The notes below the pieces were generated by a model. It did no database searches and was not told the DNA's origin. It saw only the letters and a program-made list of their open reading frames with translations. A stretch of DNA of 64,000 nucleotides, from assembly GCA_963822115.1 (NCBI GenBank), contig CAWGGM010000012.1, positions 248,001-312,000 of the forward strand. The letters are read 5' to 3'. The stretch's first letter is position 1. Every line of letters begins with the position of its first letter. The DNA is from CAWDXG01 sp963822115 (GTDB lineage: Bacteria > Myxococcota_A > Polyangia > Polyangiales > Polyangiaceae). This document shows, piece by piece, positions 37,030 through 46,009 of this stretch. A program made the position numbers and the translations under genes.

Positions 37030-37761
37030 TCAGTGCGTCGAGACCACGACGCGCTCGTGCTCGGCGTCCACGTCCTCCACGGTCAGGCGATCGCCGACGC
37101 CAACGCGCTCGTCGCGGTCCTCCGTCACCAGCTCTGCGGCCATCTGCAGAGCCCGGCCGTCCCGCTCGACCTGTACGATGCCTTTGCCATTGCGGAACGC
37201 CGTCACGGCCTGCACCCGCTGCATGATCAGGGTCTCCAGAGGCGAGCTCGGCTCGCCCGTGAAGCGCAGGGCGAGCTTCCAGATGCGCCCAACGATCAAC
37301 CACTCTACTAGCGCAGCGGAGAGCGCGGCACCGACGAGCTGCACGACGAACGGCGCGGCCGTCACGTGAGCCAGCACGTTGCCGAATGCACCGAACAGTG
37401 CGATTACCGTGAGCACGACGCGCGGCTCGGGCACGTAGTGCAACAGGCCGTCGACGGCGGAAACCGGCTCGCCGCGCTGGGGCCGCGGAACCTGGTGGGC
37501 GTGCGCCTGGCCAGGCTGGGCCTGGGCGGCGCGCGCTCCGCGCCCGGCGTGACGTACCACGTGACCGCCATGCAGCGGCGCGCGGCCGCCGCGCGCCGCT
37601 CCGCCGCGGCCGCGCGCCGCTCCGCCGCGGCCGCGCGCTGCTCCAGAGCGGCCGCGCGCCGCCCGGGCGTGACCCGCACGCCCGTGGCGACGCACGCCGG
37701 GAACCGCCATCAAGAGCAGCCCGCCGAGCCCGACACAGAGGCTGACAACGAAGACGGACAT
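37030..37761 (-). CDS. NfeD/YuaF-like membrane protein with Arg/Gly/Ala repeat region
   Basis: A 243-residue protein. An N-terminal helix (VFVVSLCVGLGGLLLMAVPG), an Arg/Gly/Ala/His-rich segment encoded by tandem repeats, a second hydrophobic region (YVPEPRVVLTVIALFGAFGNV and following), and a C-terminal OB-like beta domain with GKGIVQVERDGRALQM and VGDRLTVEDVDAEHERVVV. This is the architecture of NfeD-type partners of flotillins. It follows the flotillin gene by 12 bases on the same strand, the typical pairing. The DNA of the low-complexity segment is about 80 bases of near-identical 21-base units; other frames there give an Ala/Glu/Arg coiled-coil-like sequence, so a frame error in this part cannot be excluded. 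Confidence 0.75.
   Translation of the reverse strand: MSVFVVSLCVGLGGLLLMAVPGVRRHGRAGHARAARGRSGAARGRGGAARGRGGAARGGRAPLHGGHVVRHAGRGARAAQAQPGQAHAHQVPRPQRGEPVSAVDGLLHYVPEPRVVLTVIALFGAFGNVLAHVTAAPFVVQLVGAALSAALVEWLIVGRIWKLALRFTGEPSSPLETLIMQRVQAVTAFRNGKGIVQVERDGRALQMAAELVTEDRDERVGVGDRLTVEDVDAEHERVVVSTH
37582..37664. repeat. Tandem repeat, about four copies of a 21-base unit
   Basis: Units beginning GCGGCCGCGCGCCGCTCCGCC start near 37582 (with a three-base insertion), 37606, 37627 and 37648 (partial). They encode the Arg/Gly/Ala-rich stretch of the NfeD-like protein. Unequal length or slippage between strains is likely. Confidence 0.75.
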
Positions 37762-37773
37762 GGCCGGAGCGCC

Positions 37774-39045
37774 TTACCGCTGACGGGAGGCGCCGTCCGC
37801 CGGCGCCCTGACCGCCGACTCCGTGCGGGACTTCGCGCTGGAGTTCTTCATGCCGTTTTCGCCCAGCACCTGCGCGGCCATCAGCGTCTGTACCACGCGC
37901 ATCACGTCGTCCGAGCCGGACGCGACAGCGGAGTGCCCGCCTTCTCCGGTCGTACCGAAGTTGATGAACTGGCCTCCAGCGAGCGCGTCGGCAACCTGAC
38001 GGGTCAGGTCCGGGGCGAGCTCCAGGCGCTTGAGGTCGAGGTACAGGTTGCCCGCCTGGCGGAGCGCCTCGGCCTTCATGCGGATGGCGTCGGCTTCTGC
38101 TTCCGCAATGGCGCGGATGCGCGCGGCCTCGGCGCGGCCGGACGCCTCGAGCGCGATCACGTTCTGCTCGGCGTCGGCGTTGGCCTGGGTGATCTGCGTC
38201 GCCCCGAGTTCGGCGGAGCGCTGCTCACGCACAGCGGCCTGCTTTTCCGCCTCTGCCCGCGCGATGTGCGCGCCATTGGAGGCGATCTGCGAGTGCAGAG
38301 CGCACTCCTGGTCGTTGATCTTCTGTGCCGCCTCGAGCTGGGCGATGCGTGCCCGCTGCTCCTCCTGGGCCTGCACCACGTCGGCACTGGCCTTGGCACG
38401 CGCGGCCGCCTCACGACGACGCGCGTCGGCCACTTCGCTCAGCACGGCCTTGATATTCAGGCTGTTGAACGACAGCCCCAGGTCGAGCAGCTCGCGCGAG
38501 CACGCTTCCTTGATGATCACGGCCAGCTCGTCGTCCTCACCGCGATCCACCATGTCATCGGCCGAGGGGGCGACTGCGGGACGCGCGTTGAACAGCTGGT
38601 CGTGGCGGAGCAGGTTGATGGCACGCCGGCCCGCTGAAGACAGCACGTCGGTCAGCGTGTTGAGCTGTTCGGCGGGCGTCTTCGAGAAGAACTTGTTGGC
38701 CGCCGTGTTCACCATGGCATCGTCCTCGCCCACGCTGACGATGGCGGATGCCTTCACGGTGACCTTGACCGGCGCGGGAGTGCCGTGCTGGTCGACATCC
38801 GCCGTCTGGTCGGTGATTTCGATGTCGACGTTGATCGCCTGGGCCGGAATGACCCGGCTGACGGTGAGGATGGGGACCACCATGGCTTTGCAGGGCCCCC
38901 GGTAGATGCGGAGCTTTCCGTTCAGCCAACTGACAAGACGGATTTCTCCAGCAGCAACATCACGCAGGAACGAGCTGACCACGAGCGGGGTCAAGACCAC
39001 CACCGCAAACACCGTGGCCGCCGCGATATAGACGGACGTATCCAT
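37774..39045 (-). CDS. Flotillin-like SPFH-domain protein
   Basis: A 423-residue membrane-anchored scaffold. One N-terminal helix (VYIAAATVFAVVVLTPLVVSS), an SPFH/Band 7 domain (TVSRVIPAQAINVDIEITDQTADV, VKASAIVSVGED, NTLTDVLSSAGRRAINL) and a long Ala/Glu/Arg coiled-coil region (about 215-355) with AEADAIRMKAEALRQAGN at its end. Flotillins organise membrane microdomains. The ATG at 39045 is preceded by AGAGGAG. It precedes an NfeD-like gene by 12 bases, the canonical flotillin operon; the pair probably works as one complex. Confidence 0.93.
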   Translation of the reverse strand: MDTSVYIAAATVFAVVVLTPLVVSSFLRDVAAGEIRLVSWLNGKLRIYRGPCKAMVVPILTVSRVIPAQAINVDIEITDQTADVDQHGTPAPVKVTVKASAIVSVGEDDAMVNTAANKFFSKTPAEQLNTLTDVLSSAGRRAINLLRHDQLFNARPAVAPSADDMVDRGEDDELAVIIKEACSRELLDLGLSFNSLNIKAVLSEVADARRREAAARAKASADVVQAQEEQRARIAQLEAAQKINDQECALHSQIASNGAHIARAEAEKQAAVREQRSAELGATQITQANADAEQNVIALEASGRAEAARIRAIAEAEADAIRMKAEALRQAGNLYLDLKRLELAPDLTRQVADALAGGQFINFGTTGEGGHSAVASGSDDVMRVVQTLMAAQVLGENGMKNSSAKSRTESAVRAPADGASRQR

Positions 39046-39252
39046 GACAAGCTCCTCTGGCCGCGCCAGAAACGAGCCCATCCGAAAAGCATACCGGGAT
39101 GGGGCGGTTCCTCCCCCGGCCACAAGGAAACGACCTTCTGGCCTTGACTTCGAGAATAACCATCCGCAGGCGTCCCGCAATATCTGCGTAGTCGCGAGTG
39201 GTCGATTCCATTGGGGGAGCCAGGTGCGGAAACTACCTGGGCGCGCTGCCGG

Positions 39253-42200
39253 CTACACCTCCAGCCGATCGCCCTTCTTCGACACCCAGCGATAGAGCAC
39301 CGGCAACAGGAAGATCGACAGCGCGATGCGCGACAGCAGGCCGCCGACGACGACCTGCGCAAACGGCCGCTGGCTGTCGCTGCCAATCGCGTGGGAGAAC
39401 GCCGCCGGCATCAAGCCGACGCAGGCCACCAGTGCTGTCATCAGGATCGGGCGCAAGCGAACAGCTGCGCTCTCCCGCGTCGCCGCGTCGATCGACATGC
39501 CCTCGCGTCTGAGCTTGTTCGCGTGGCTGATGAAGATGACACCGGTCTGGACCGAAATGCCGAATAGCGCGAGGAAGCCGAGAGCGGAGCTCACGCTCAG
39601 GTTGGTCCTGAGCATCCACAGCGCCAGGAGCCCGCCTTCCGGCATCGTCAGTACCACGCTGAGCGCGAGCATCAACGGGTACTTCAGATTGCCGTAGAGC
39701 CCGAAGATGATGAAGAAGATGATGAGCACCGTGAGCGGAACGATGACCATCATCTCCTTTTTCGCATGGATCAGGTCGCGGTATTCGCCGCCCCATTTCA
39801 CTTCGTATCCAAGCGGAACATGCAGGTTCGCGTCGACGGCCTTCTGGGCCGCCGCGACAGCAGAGCCCAGATCCCGCCCCTCTACCGAGTACTGCACGCC
39901 AATGTAGCGGGAGCTGTGCTGACGGTAGATGAACGCCGCGCCCTGCCCGACCGAGAGCGTCGCGAACGTGGACAGCGGCAGGCGCTGGCCGCTCGGTGTC
40001 GTCACCAGCAACCGACCGATGGCTTCGGGGTTGTCGCGGTAGCGCTTGTTCATCCGGACCACCAGGTCGAACTCGCGCTCTCCCTGGATCACCTGCGTAG
40101 CCGGCACTCCGCCCACCGCTGACTCGATCATGTTGTTGATGGTCGCGACGTCGATGCCGTAGCGAGCGACCTTCTTGCGGTCGATCTTGACGTCGAGGCT
40201 GGGTTGACCGAGCTCGCGCACGACGGTGACGTGCTTGATGCCGCGCACCTTGGTGATCGTGCGTTTGATCTGCACGGCCATCTTCTGCAGCTTGTGCAGA
40301 TCGGGGCCGTACACCTTCACGGCCAGCGAGCTCTTGAGACCGGTTGAAGCCTCGTCCACGGCGTCTTCGGCCGGCTGCGTGTAGTTGAAGATGATGCCGG
40401 GGAACGACTTGAGCTTGTCGTTGATGGCCGCGATGAGCTGCTTCTTGGTGTGGATGCTGCCCTTCCAGGTGTCGTACGGCTTGAGCCCGACGTAGAACTC
40501 GCAGTTGAAGAAACCGGTCGGGTCGCTGCCGTCGTCGGGGCGCCCGTGCTCGTCGGCCACGGTCGACACCTGCGGGAAGCCCATCAGGATCTTCCGCACC
40601 TTGGGCGCGAGCTTCTTCGCTTCCTTGAAGCTGATCGTGTAGGGCATCGTCGCCCGCACCCAGAGCGCGCCCTCGTCGAGTTTCGGCATGAACTCGGAGC
40701 CGATTCCGAACAGCGTGAGCGCCGACGCTCCGAACGCGATGACGCAGGCGGCGACGGTCAGCTTCGGTCGCGCAAGTGCCCGATCGAGCGTCTTGAGGTA
40801 CCAGGACTTGAAGGCGCCGTAGAAGCGCCCTTCGCGGTCCTTCACACCCTTCTTCAGGAACAGGCTGCACAGCACCGGTAGAAGCGTCAACGTGAAGATC
40901 AGCGTACCGAGCAGCGCGAACACGACGGTGTCTGCCATCGGCGAGAACAGGCGTTCTTCCGGACCGGTCAGCGCATAGATCGGCAGGTAGGCTGCGATGA
41001 TGACGGCGGTCGAGTAGAAGATCGGCCGCCCGACGTCCTTGGCTGCACCCAGCAGGGCGTCGTGGATCGGCACGCTCATCTCGCCCGGAGACCGCTCGCC
41101 GAGAACGCGGAAGATGTTCTCGACCATGATCACTCCGGCATCCACCAGGATGCCGAAGTCCACCGCCCCCAGCGAGAGCAGGTTGACCGGGACGTGTCTG
41201 AAGTGGAGCAGCAAGAACGCCGTGGCCAGCGCCAGCGGAATAGTTGAAGCGACGATGAGCCCGGTACGGAAGCTGTGCAGAAACAGCACCAGGATCAGCG
41301 TCACGAGCAGGACACCCAGCAGCAGATTGTGCTCGACGGTGTGGGTCGTGAGCTTGATGAGGTTCGTGCGGTCGTAGAACGGGTGGATTTTCACGTCGGG
41401 CGGCAGGACGTGCTTGTTGAGGTACGCCGTTTCCTTCTGCACGCGCTTGAGCACGGTCTGGGCCGGGTCGCCCGTGCGCAGGAAGATCACGCCCTCCACC
41501 GCGTCGTCGCGGTTCATGTAGCCGAACTGGCCCAGGCGCGGCGCGTGGCCGATGCGCACCTTGCCCAGATCTCCGACGTGGATGGGCACGCCGTTGTGAG
41601 TGGCCACCACCACGTTCCTGATGTCGTCGAGGTCCTTCAGGCGCCCTAGGCCGCGCACGTAGTAGAACTGACCGCCCTGCTGGTAGAAGCCGCCGCCAGC
41701 ATTCTGGTTGTTGTTGCCGAGCGTGCCGAGCACATCCCCCACGGTCACGTGGTACGTGTTGAGCAGATTCGGATCGAGGACGGCCTGGTACTGGCGTGTG
41801 GTCCCGCCCAGAGCGGAATCGTCGGCCACGCCCGGTATCGCTTTGTAGCGCCGGTAGATCACCCAGTCCTGCAGGACCTTCAGCTCCTGGGGCGAGCGGT
41901 CCGGACTGTCCAGCACGTAGCGGTAGATGAGGCCCGAGGGCGAGAACAGCGGCGACATCGACGGCGCGACACCATCCGGAAGCCCGGCGTCGCCCATACG
42001 CTGGAAGATCTGCTCCCGATTGAAGTACGGGTCGGTCTTGTAGTTGAAGACCAGATCGATGTCCGAAAGACCGTAGAGCGAGACCGAGCGCTGGACGTGC
42101 AGGCCGGGCGCCCCGTTGCAGGCGGTCTCCAGTGGAATGGTGATCAGCCGCTCGACGTCTTCGGCGGCGTGCCCGGGCCACTGTGTGACGAGCTCCACCT

Positions 42201-42336
42201 TGGGCGGCGAGAGGTCCGGATAGGCGTCGATCGGGGCCTTCTTGAAGGCCCAGGCGCCGGCCACCAATGTGGCGAGCGCGGCAGCGATCACCACGAATCG
42301 CTGCCTGAGCGACATCGCAATCAGCTTGTGGATCAT
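39253..42336 (-). CDS. Heavy-metal efflux RND transporter, CusA/CzcA type
   Basis: A 1027-residue inner-membrane pump. Two repeats of a hydrophobic helix bundle flank large periplasmic loops. The N-terminus is typical (RFVVIAAALATLVAGAWAFKK), with DAYPDLSPPKVELVTQWPGHAAEDVER following. Proton-relay residues lie in LGAVDFGILVDAGVIMVEN and in the second half (LGFLALFGISVQTGVIF). Members export Cu/Ag, Zn/Co/Cd or related ions with an adaptor and an outer-membrane channel; the motifs do not decide the ion. It is the last gene of the four-gene efflux operon, 12 bases after the adaptor gene. Confidence 0.94.
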   Translation of the reverse strand: MIHKLIAMSLRQRFVVIAAALATLVAGAWAFKKAPIDAYPDLSPPKVELVTQWPGHAAEDVERLITIPLETACNGAPGLHVQRSVSLYGLSDIDLVFNYKTDPYFNREQIFQRMGDAGLPDGVAPSMSPLFSPSGLIYRYVLDSPDRSPQELKVLQDWVIYRRYKAIPGVADDSALGGTTRQYQAVLDPNLLNTYHVTVGDVLGTLGNNNQNAGGGFYQQGGQFYYVRGLGRLKDLDDIRNVVVATHNGVPIHVGDLGKVRIGHAPRLGQFGYMNRDDAVEGVIFLRTGDPAQTVLKRVQKETAYLNKHVLPPDVKIHPFYDRTNLIKLTTHTVEHNLLLGVLLVTLILVLFLHSFRTGLIVASTIPLALATAFLLLHFRHVPVNLLSLGAVDFGILVDAGVIMVENIFRVLGERSPGEMSVPIHDALLGAAKDVGRPIFYSTAVIIAAYLPIYALTGPEERLFSPMADTVVFALLGTLIFTLTLLPVLCSLFLKKGVKDREGRFYGAFKSWYLKTLDRALARPKLTVAACVIAFGASALTLFGIGSEFMPKLDEGALWVRATMPYTISFKEAKKLAPKVRKILMGFPQVSTVADEHGRPDDGSDPTGFFNCEFYVGLKPYDTWKGSIHTKKQLIAAINDKLKSFPGIIFNYTQPAEDAVDEASTGLKSSLAVKVYGPDLHKLQKMAVQIKRTITKVRGIKHVTVVRELGQPSLDVKIDRKKVARYGIDVATINNMIESAVGGVPATQVIQGEREFDLVVRMNKRYRDNPEAIGRLLVTTPSGQRLPLSTFATLSVGQGAAFIYRQHSSRYIGVQYSVEGRDLGSAVAAAQKAVDANLHVPLGYEVKWGGEYRDLIHAKKEMMVIVPLTVLIIFFIIFGLYGNLKYPLMLALSVVLTMPEGGLLALWMLRTNLSVSSALGFLALFGISVQTGVIFISHANKLRREGMSIDAATRESAAVRLRPILMTALVACVGLMPAAFSHAIGSDSQRPFAQVVVGGLLSRIALSIFLLPVLYRWVSKKGDRLEV

Positions 42337-42348
42337 GTGCCCGGCTTC

Positions 42349-43462
42349 CTATCGCTCGAGGCTGTCGGCGAACTGGACGAACAAGGCGCCGTCGGCCAGC
42401 ACCTTGTCGCCGTCCTTCAGCCCGCTTTCGATGACGGTTTCGTCGTCGAGCTCGGCGCCGAGCTTCACGTGCCGTCGGGCGAACTTCCCCGGTCCCACTT
42501 CGACGTACACGAACGGCAGGTTGTCCTCGTCCCTGAGAACGGAAGCGTCCGGAACGACCATGGCGGAGATCGGACTTGGCCGGGACGATCTCGGCGTCGA
42601 CGTACATCCCTTCCTTGAGCAGCCCATCGGCGTTGTCGGCCGCGATACGCACCGGAACCGTCAACGTGTTCGGGTCGATGGACGCTCCGATGTAGGTGAC
42701 CTTGCCTTCGATGGGCTTCTTCAGGACGGGCGAGCGGATGATCGCGCTGTCTCCGAGCTGCACGTCACGCAGATCCTGCTGGTACAGGTGCGCGATGACC
42801 CAGGCCGCCGTCGGATCGGTGATGGTGAAGCAGAGCGTGCTCCCCGCCGACACGGCTTCGCCGACGGCGACCTTGCGGGCGACCACGGTGCCGGAAATCG
42901 GCGAGCGCAAGACAGCCTCGGCGCTGCTGCCGCCCGTGATGGCGGCCTGCGAGTTGTCGTTCGCGACCGTAGCCTCCGCCGCCTTCACGTCGAGCTCGGC
43001 CTGCTGCAACTCCTCGAGCGAGAGGGCCTTATGTTCATATAGGTCCTTGTCGCGGGCAAGGATGACCTTCTTGGTTGCGAGGGCCGATCGGTCGCGCGCG
43101 ATGTTGGCCGCTAGACCGGAGGAATCCGGACTGGCAATCGTGAGCAGCACCTGGCCGGCTTTCACGTGGTCGCCCTCGTGCACCCTGATCTTCGACACCT
43201 TGCCGCTGACCAGGGGAACGACGCGACTCGTCTTCAGCTCGTTGAAGTTGACCAGCGCCGGAATCTTCACGGGAAGCGTGACCGGCTTCTTCGCCACCGC
43301 GACGACCTTGATGTGGGCGCGCTGGTGTTCGGGAACGGTGAACAGCGTGGCCTTCGACGACGCGGTCGCCGAAGCGTCATCGTTCTTCGCTTGCGAGCAG
43401 CCTGCCAAGCAGACAGCCAGCAGAAGCCCCACACAATAGCGGCGTGCAAGTTGCGGATTCAT
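42349..43462 (-). pseudogene. RND periplasmic adaptor (CusB/CzcB-like), frameshifted as sequenced
   Basis: HlyD-family adaptor that links the pump to the outer-membrane channel. The ATG at 43462 (AGGA upstream) opens a lipoprotein signal (LLLAVCLAGC) and the usual barrel-sandwich, hairpin and beta-barrel pattern (GKVSKIRVHEGDHVKAGQVL, IEGKVTYIGASIDPN, GLLKEGMYVDAEIVPAKS). Near 42572-42573 the frame breaks: removing one base of the GG pair (CC on the coding strand) joins it to the remainder (ISAMVVPDASVLRDEDNLPF) and gives a full-length protein of 370 residues. The bases around the break show no slippery sequence typical of programmed shifting. A sequencing error is most likely; a real inactivating mutation is possible. 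The ATG overlaps the TolC-type gene's stop by four bases. Confidence 0.85.
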
Positions 43463-44748
43463 TGGAGATCCTCTCCGGAAACGAAACGGATGTTGGCGGC
43501 GGCCAGCACCGCATTGGCCTCTGCGGTCCGGTAGGCGCGCTGCACATCGCGGTAGCTGGATTCGGCGTCGAGGTAGTCGAGGAGCGTACCGGCACCCTCC
43601 TCGTAGGAGTGCCGACTGATGTCGAGCGACTGCTTCGCCTGTTTGACGAACTCGTCGTTGTAATCGCGCAGGCGCGATTGGACTGTGCGCCACGCCTGCA
43701 CAGCGCGAACAGCGTCGGCGCGGATCTGCGTGCGCATGGCCTGGAGCGCCAGGCCGCTCTTCTCGTAGGCGGCGCGGGCCTGGGTAACGTTGCCCTGGTT
43801 CCGGTCGAACAGCGGAACCGTCGCGGTGAGCACCAGGTCGTAGTTACCGGCGCCGCCCGGTTCGGTGTTGTAGTCGGCCGTCACGCCGAGGTCCGGAATC
43901 GGCTGACGCCGTGCCTGGGTGAGCGCCGACTGCGACGCCTGCTGCTGCGCGCGCAGCGCCTGGTAGTCCGCGCGATGCACGAGAGCACTCCGCACAATCG
44001 TGTTCGCCGCGAGATCGCGACGCATCTTCGGCGGCTGGAGGCTGCCGACGACTTTGTAGCCGGGGGCAAGCGCGCGCCCACCCACCAGACGGGACAACTC
44101 CTGGCGATCGTCGACCAGCTGCTGCTTCGCGTCGCGGACCTCGTCGTCGACCTGCCGCGCCTGGATGCGCAGCTTGAGCACGTCGCCGAAGGAGATCTTG
44201 CCGTCCTTGTAGCGGAGCTCGTTGATCTGCACGGACTGCCGGAAGGTCTGCTGATCCTCCTTCGCGAAATCGAGCAGTGACTGGTCGAGCAGAACCTTGA
44301 CGAAGGCGGTCTTGACGGCGAACGCGAGCTGGCGGCGCGCGGCGATGCGCGTCGCGCGCGCCGCGCTGACACCGGCCTTGGCGCTCGCTATCCCGGCGGC
44401 GCGTTTGCCGCCGATCGGGATAGTCCAATCGAAACCGAACTGGTTCGGGATGGGCGCCTGCGCGGGGTGGATCTCGATCCCCGTCGCGCCGACGAAGATG
44501 TCGGGGTTCGGCAGCACCTGCGCCTGCTCGACAGCGCCGCGGGCGGCCGAGACATCCTGGTCCGCGGCTCGGGCATCCGGATTGTGGGCAAGCGCCAGAC
44601 GGATGGCCTGCGAGGCAGTCACCCGTTTCACAGGACCCTGCGCACGCGCGGGGCGCGCGAGCAACAGACCGGCACCGAACAGACCCAGCGCTACGAGCGA
44701 GCGGGCGCCAGGCACACGCAACGCATGCGTGCTCGAATACTTCCACAT
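43459..44748 (-). CDS. TolC/CzcC-family outer-membrane efflux protein
   Basis: A 429-residue protein with a signal peptide (ending ARPARA) and the TolC repeat structure: two similar halves, each with long coiled helices such as ASQAIRLALAHNPDARAADQ and an outer-membrane strand region (IPNQFGFDWTIPIGGKRA; NYDLVLTATVPLFDRNQG). This forms the outer-membrane channel of the RND efflux system. ATG at 44748. It lies 143 bases after the small His/Cys gene and overlaps the adaptor gene. Confidence 0.92.
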   Translation of the reverse strand: MWKYSSTHALRVPGARSLVALGLFGAGLLLARPARAQGPVKRVTASQAIRLALAHNPDARAADQDVSAARGAVEQAQVLPNPDIFVGATGIEIHPAQAPIPNQFGFDWTIPIGGKRAAGIASAKAGVSAARATRIAARRQLAFAVKTAFVKVLLDQSLLDFAKEDQQTFRQSVQINELRYKDGKISFGDVLKLRIQARQVDDEVRDAKQQLVDDRQELSRLVGGRALAPGYKVVGSLQPPKMRRDLAANTIVRSALVHRADYQALRAQQQASQSALTQARRQPIPDLGVTADYNTEPGGAGNYDLVLTATVPLFDRNQGNVTQARAAYEKSGLALQAMRTQIRADAVRAVQAWRTVQSRLRDYNDEFVKQAKQSLDISRHSYEEGAGTLLDYLDAESSYRDVQRAYRTAEANAVLAAANIRFVSGEDLQ

Positions 44749-44891
44749 GGTAAAGACGGCTCCTTGAAATGCGCGGCTGTCGTGCTCGCGGCACGAACAG
44801 CGTCGATCGATCCCGCCAGCGCACGGACCCCGGGGGAACGGAGTCGCGCTGGACGGATTTGGCGATAGCGGCGCTCAGCGGCGCCGCTACA

Positions 44892-45314
44892 TCACGCCGG
44901 TGGACCGATCTTCGGAGCGAAGTCGAGCTCCTGCCGTCCCGGCAGAAGCGTTGCATCCAGGGCTGGACGGCAGAGGCTCGTGTTGCCTGGCGCGTCGAGC
45001 TCGATGCCCCTCGCGGCAGTCAGAATAGCGAGCCGCTCGTGGGCCAGCATCGCGAGCGCGCAGCGTTCGTGGGCGACGACGATCTGCGCGGGCGCGTGCG
45101 CGGCGACCCGTCTGGCCCCGGGAAGCGGCACGGCGCTGGTCGGCTTCGCGCCTCCGACGACGTGGACGTCCTCGATCCCGTGCAGCAGGCAGAAACGATG
45201 CGGAACGAGGTCGAAGTGCAGGACAACCGATGCCTGCCCAAGGATCAGGATCACGCTGACGAGGCCGCTCAACCAAGCGACAAACCCAGTGCGGCGCCGC
45301 CGACGGCGAGCCAT
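44892..45314 (-). CDS. Small His/Cys-rich membrane-anchored protein of the efflux operon
   Basis: A 140-residue protein at the head of the metal-efflux operon. MARRRRRRTG precedes one membrane helix (about 11-31) that likely exports the rest. The exported part carries potential metal ligands: H33, H39, C42, H45 and H51 in the first segment, then H73, H82 and C85 (HERC), H92 (HERL, ten residues on) and C115. The tail ends DFAPKIGPPA. I do not recognise a named family. The position suggests a periplasmic metal-binding or sensing role. ATG at 45314 without a clear Shine-Dalgarno sequence; a longer frame exists up to 45482 but its leader does not look coding. Confidence 0.6.
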   Translation of the reverse strand: MARRRRRRTGFVAWLSGLVSVILILGQASVVLHFDLVPHRFCLLHGIEDVHVVGGAKPTSAVPLPGARRVAAHAPAQIVVAHERCALAMLAHERLAILTAARGIELDAPGNTSLCRPALDATLLPGRQELDFAPKIGPPA

Positions 45315-45597
45315 CTGGAGGCGGGGGGCCTCGTCGTTCACGCGGGAAGAAAAGCACCGCGGCCGACACTTGACAAGCGATTCGGTTTTCCAGCGCGGCT
45401 TCCCTGGGCCTTCATTCACGAGCGATATCCGCGCATTCGAAGACGACAAGCGCTGGCTTGCAGCGGCGGAACGGGACGACACGAATCCAATCTGCCCACA
45501 ATCGGCTCATACTGGCGTGCATTCCGCATCCTCCTCTCCGCCTGCGCAGGGCTCGGCGGTTGCGCCCGCGGGCCCGCCTGGGCAACAAGATGGGTCG

Positions 45598-45975
45598 ATG
45601 AGCCGTGACGACACCGCCAGCGGCCCCGAGGCCGAGAGCGAAGCGCGCATCGCGAGCCGCCTCGCCCAGATCCAACGCGTCATGCTGCTTTCAGGCCTGG
45701 GCCTGGTGCTGGTCGGGTCCGTGCTGGAGTTCATGCGTCACGGCCACATCGGCAAGGACGCCGTGATGCTCGCCGATCTGCCTGCACGGCTCGCCGCGTT
45801 CCATGGCGGCGCGATCCTGACGCTCGGACTTCTGGTGCTGCTGGTCGCCCCCGCGAGCGGCATTGCCTACCTGATCGGCGCGCTGTTCAAGGCAAACGAC
45901 CGGATGCACGCAATGCTGGCGGCCATCGTTCTGGGGATCCTGGTGTTCAGCATCCTGTTCAAGGGGGCCCTGTGA
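45598..45975 (+). CDS. DUF1634 membrane protein
   Basis: A 125-residue protein. A charged N-terminus precedes three hydrophobic segments (MLLSGLGLVLVGSVLEF; GGAILTLGLLVLLVAPASG; MLAAIVLGILVFSILF). The pattern and gene order match DUF1634 proteins, which are frequently encoded next to TauE/SafE-type transporters, as here (34 bases before the next gene). Probably a small subunit or modulator of that transporter. ATG at 45598. Confidence 0.75.
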   Translation: MSRDDTASGPEAESEARIASRLAQIQRVMLLSGLGLVLVGSVLEFMRHGHIGKDAVMLADLPARLAAFHGGAILTLGLLVLLVAPASGIAYLIGALFKANDRMHAMLAAIVLGILVFSILFKGAL

Positions 45976-46009
45976 CGGCCTGCCCGACAAGCAGAGCGAG
46001 GCTCGGTCT

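Noticed and set aside
39233..42348. Continuation of the adaptor frame as a 1486-residue fusion protein
   Set aside because: Beyond 42572 the frame is Arg/Gly-rich and antagonistic to the correct cusA-type frame; it results from the one-base shift.
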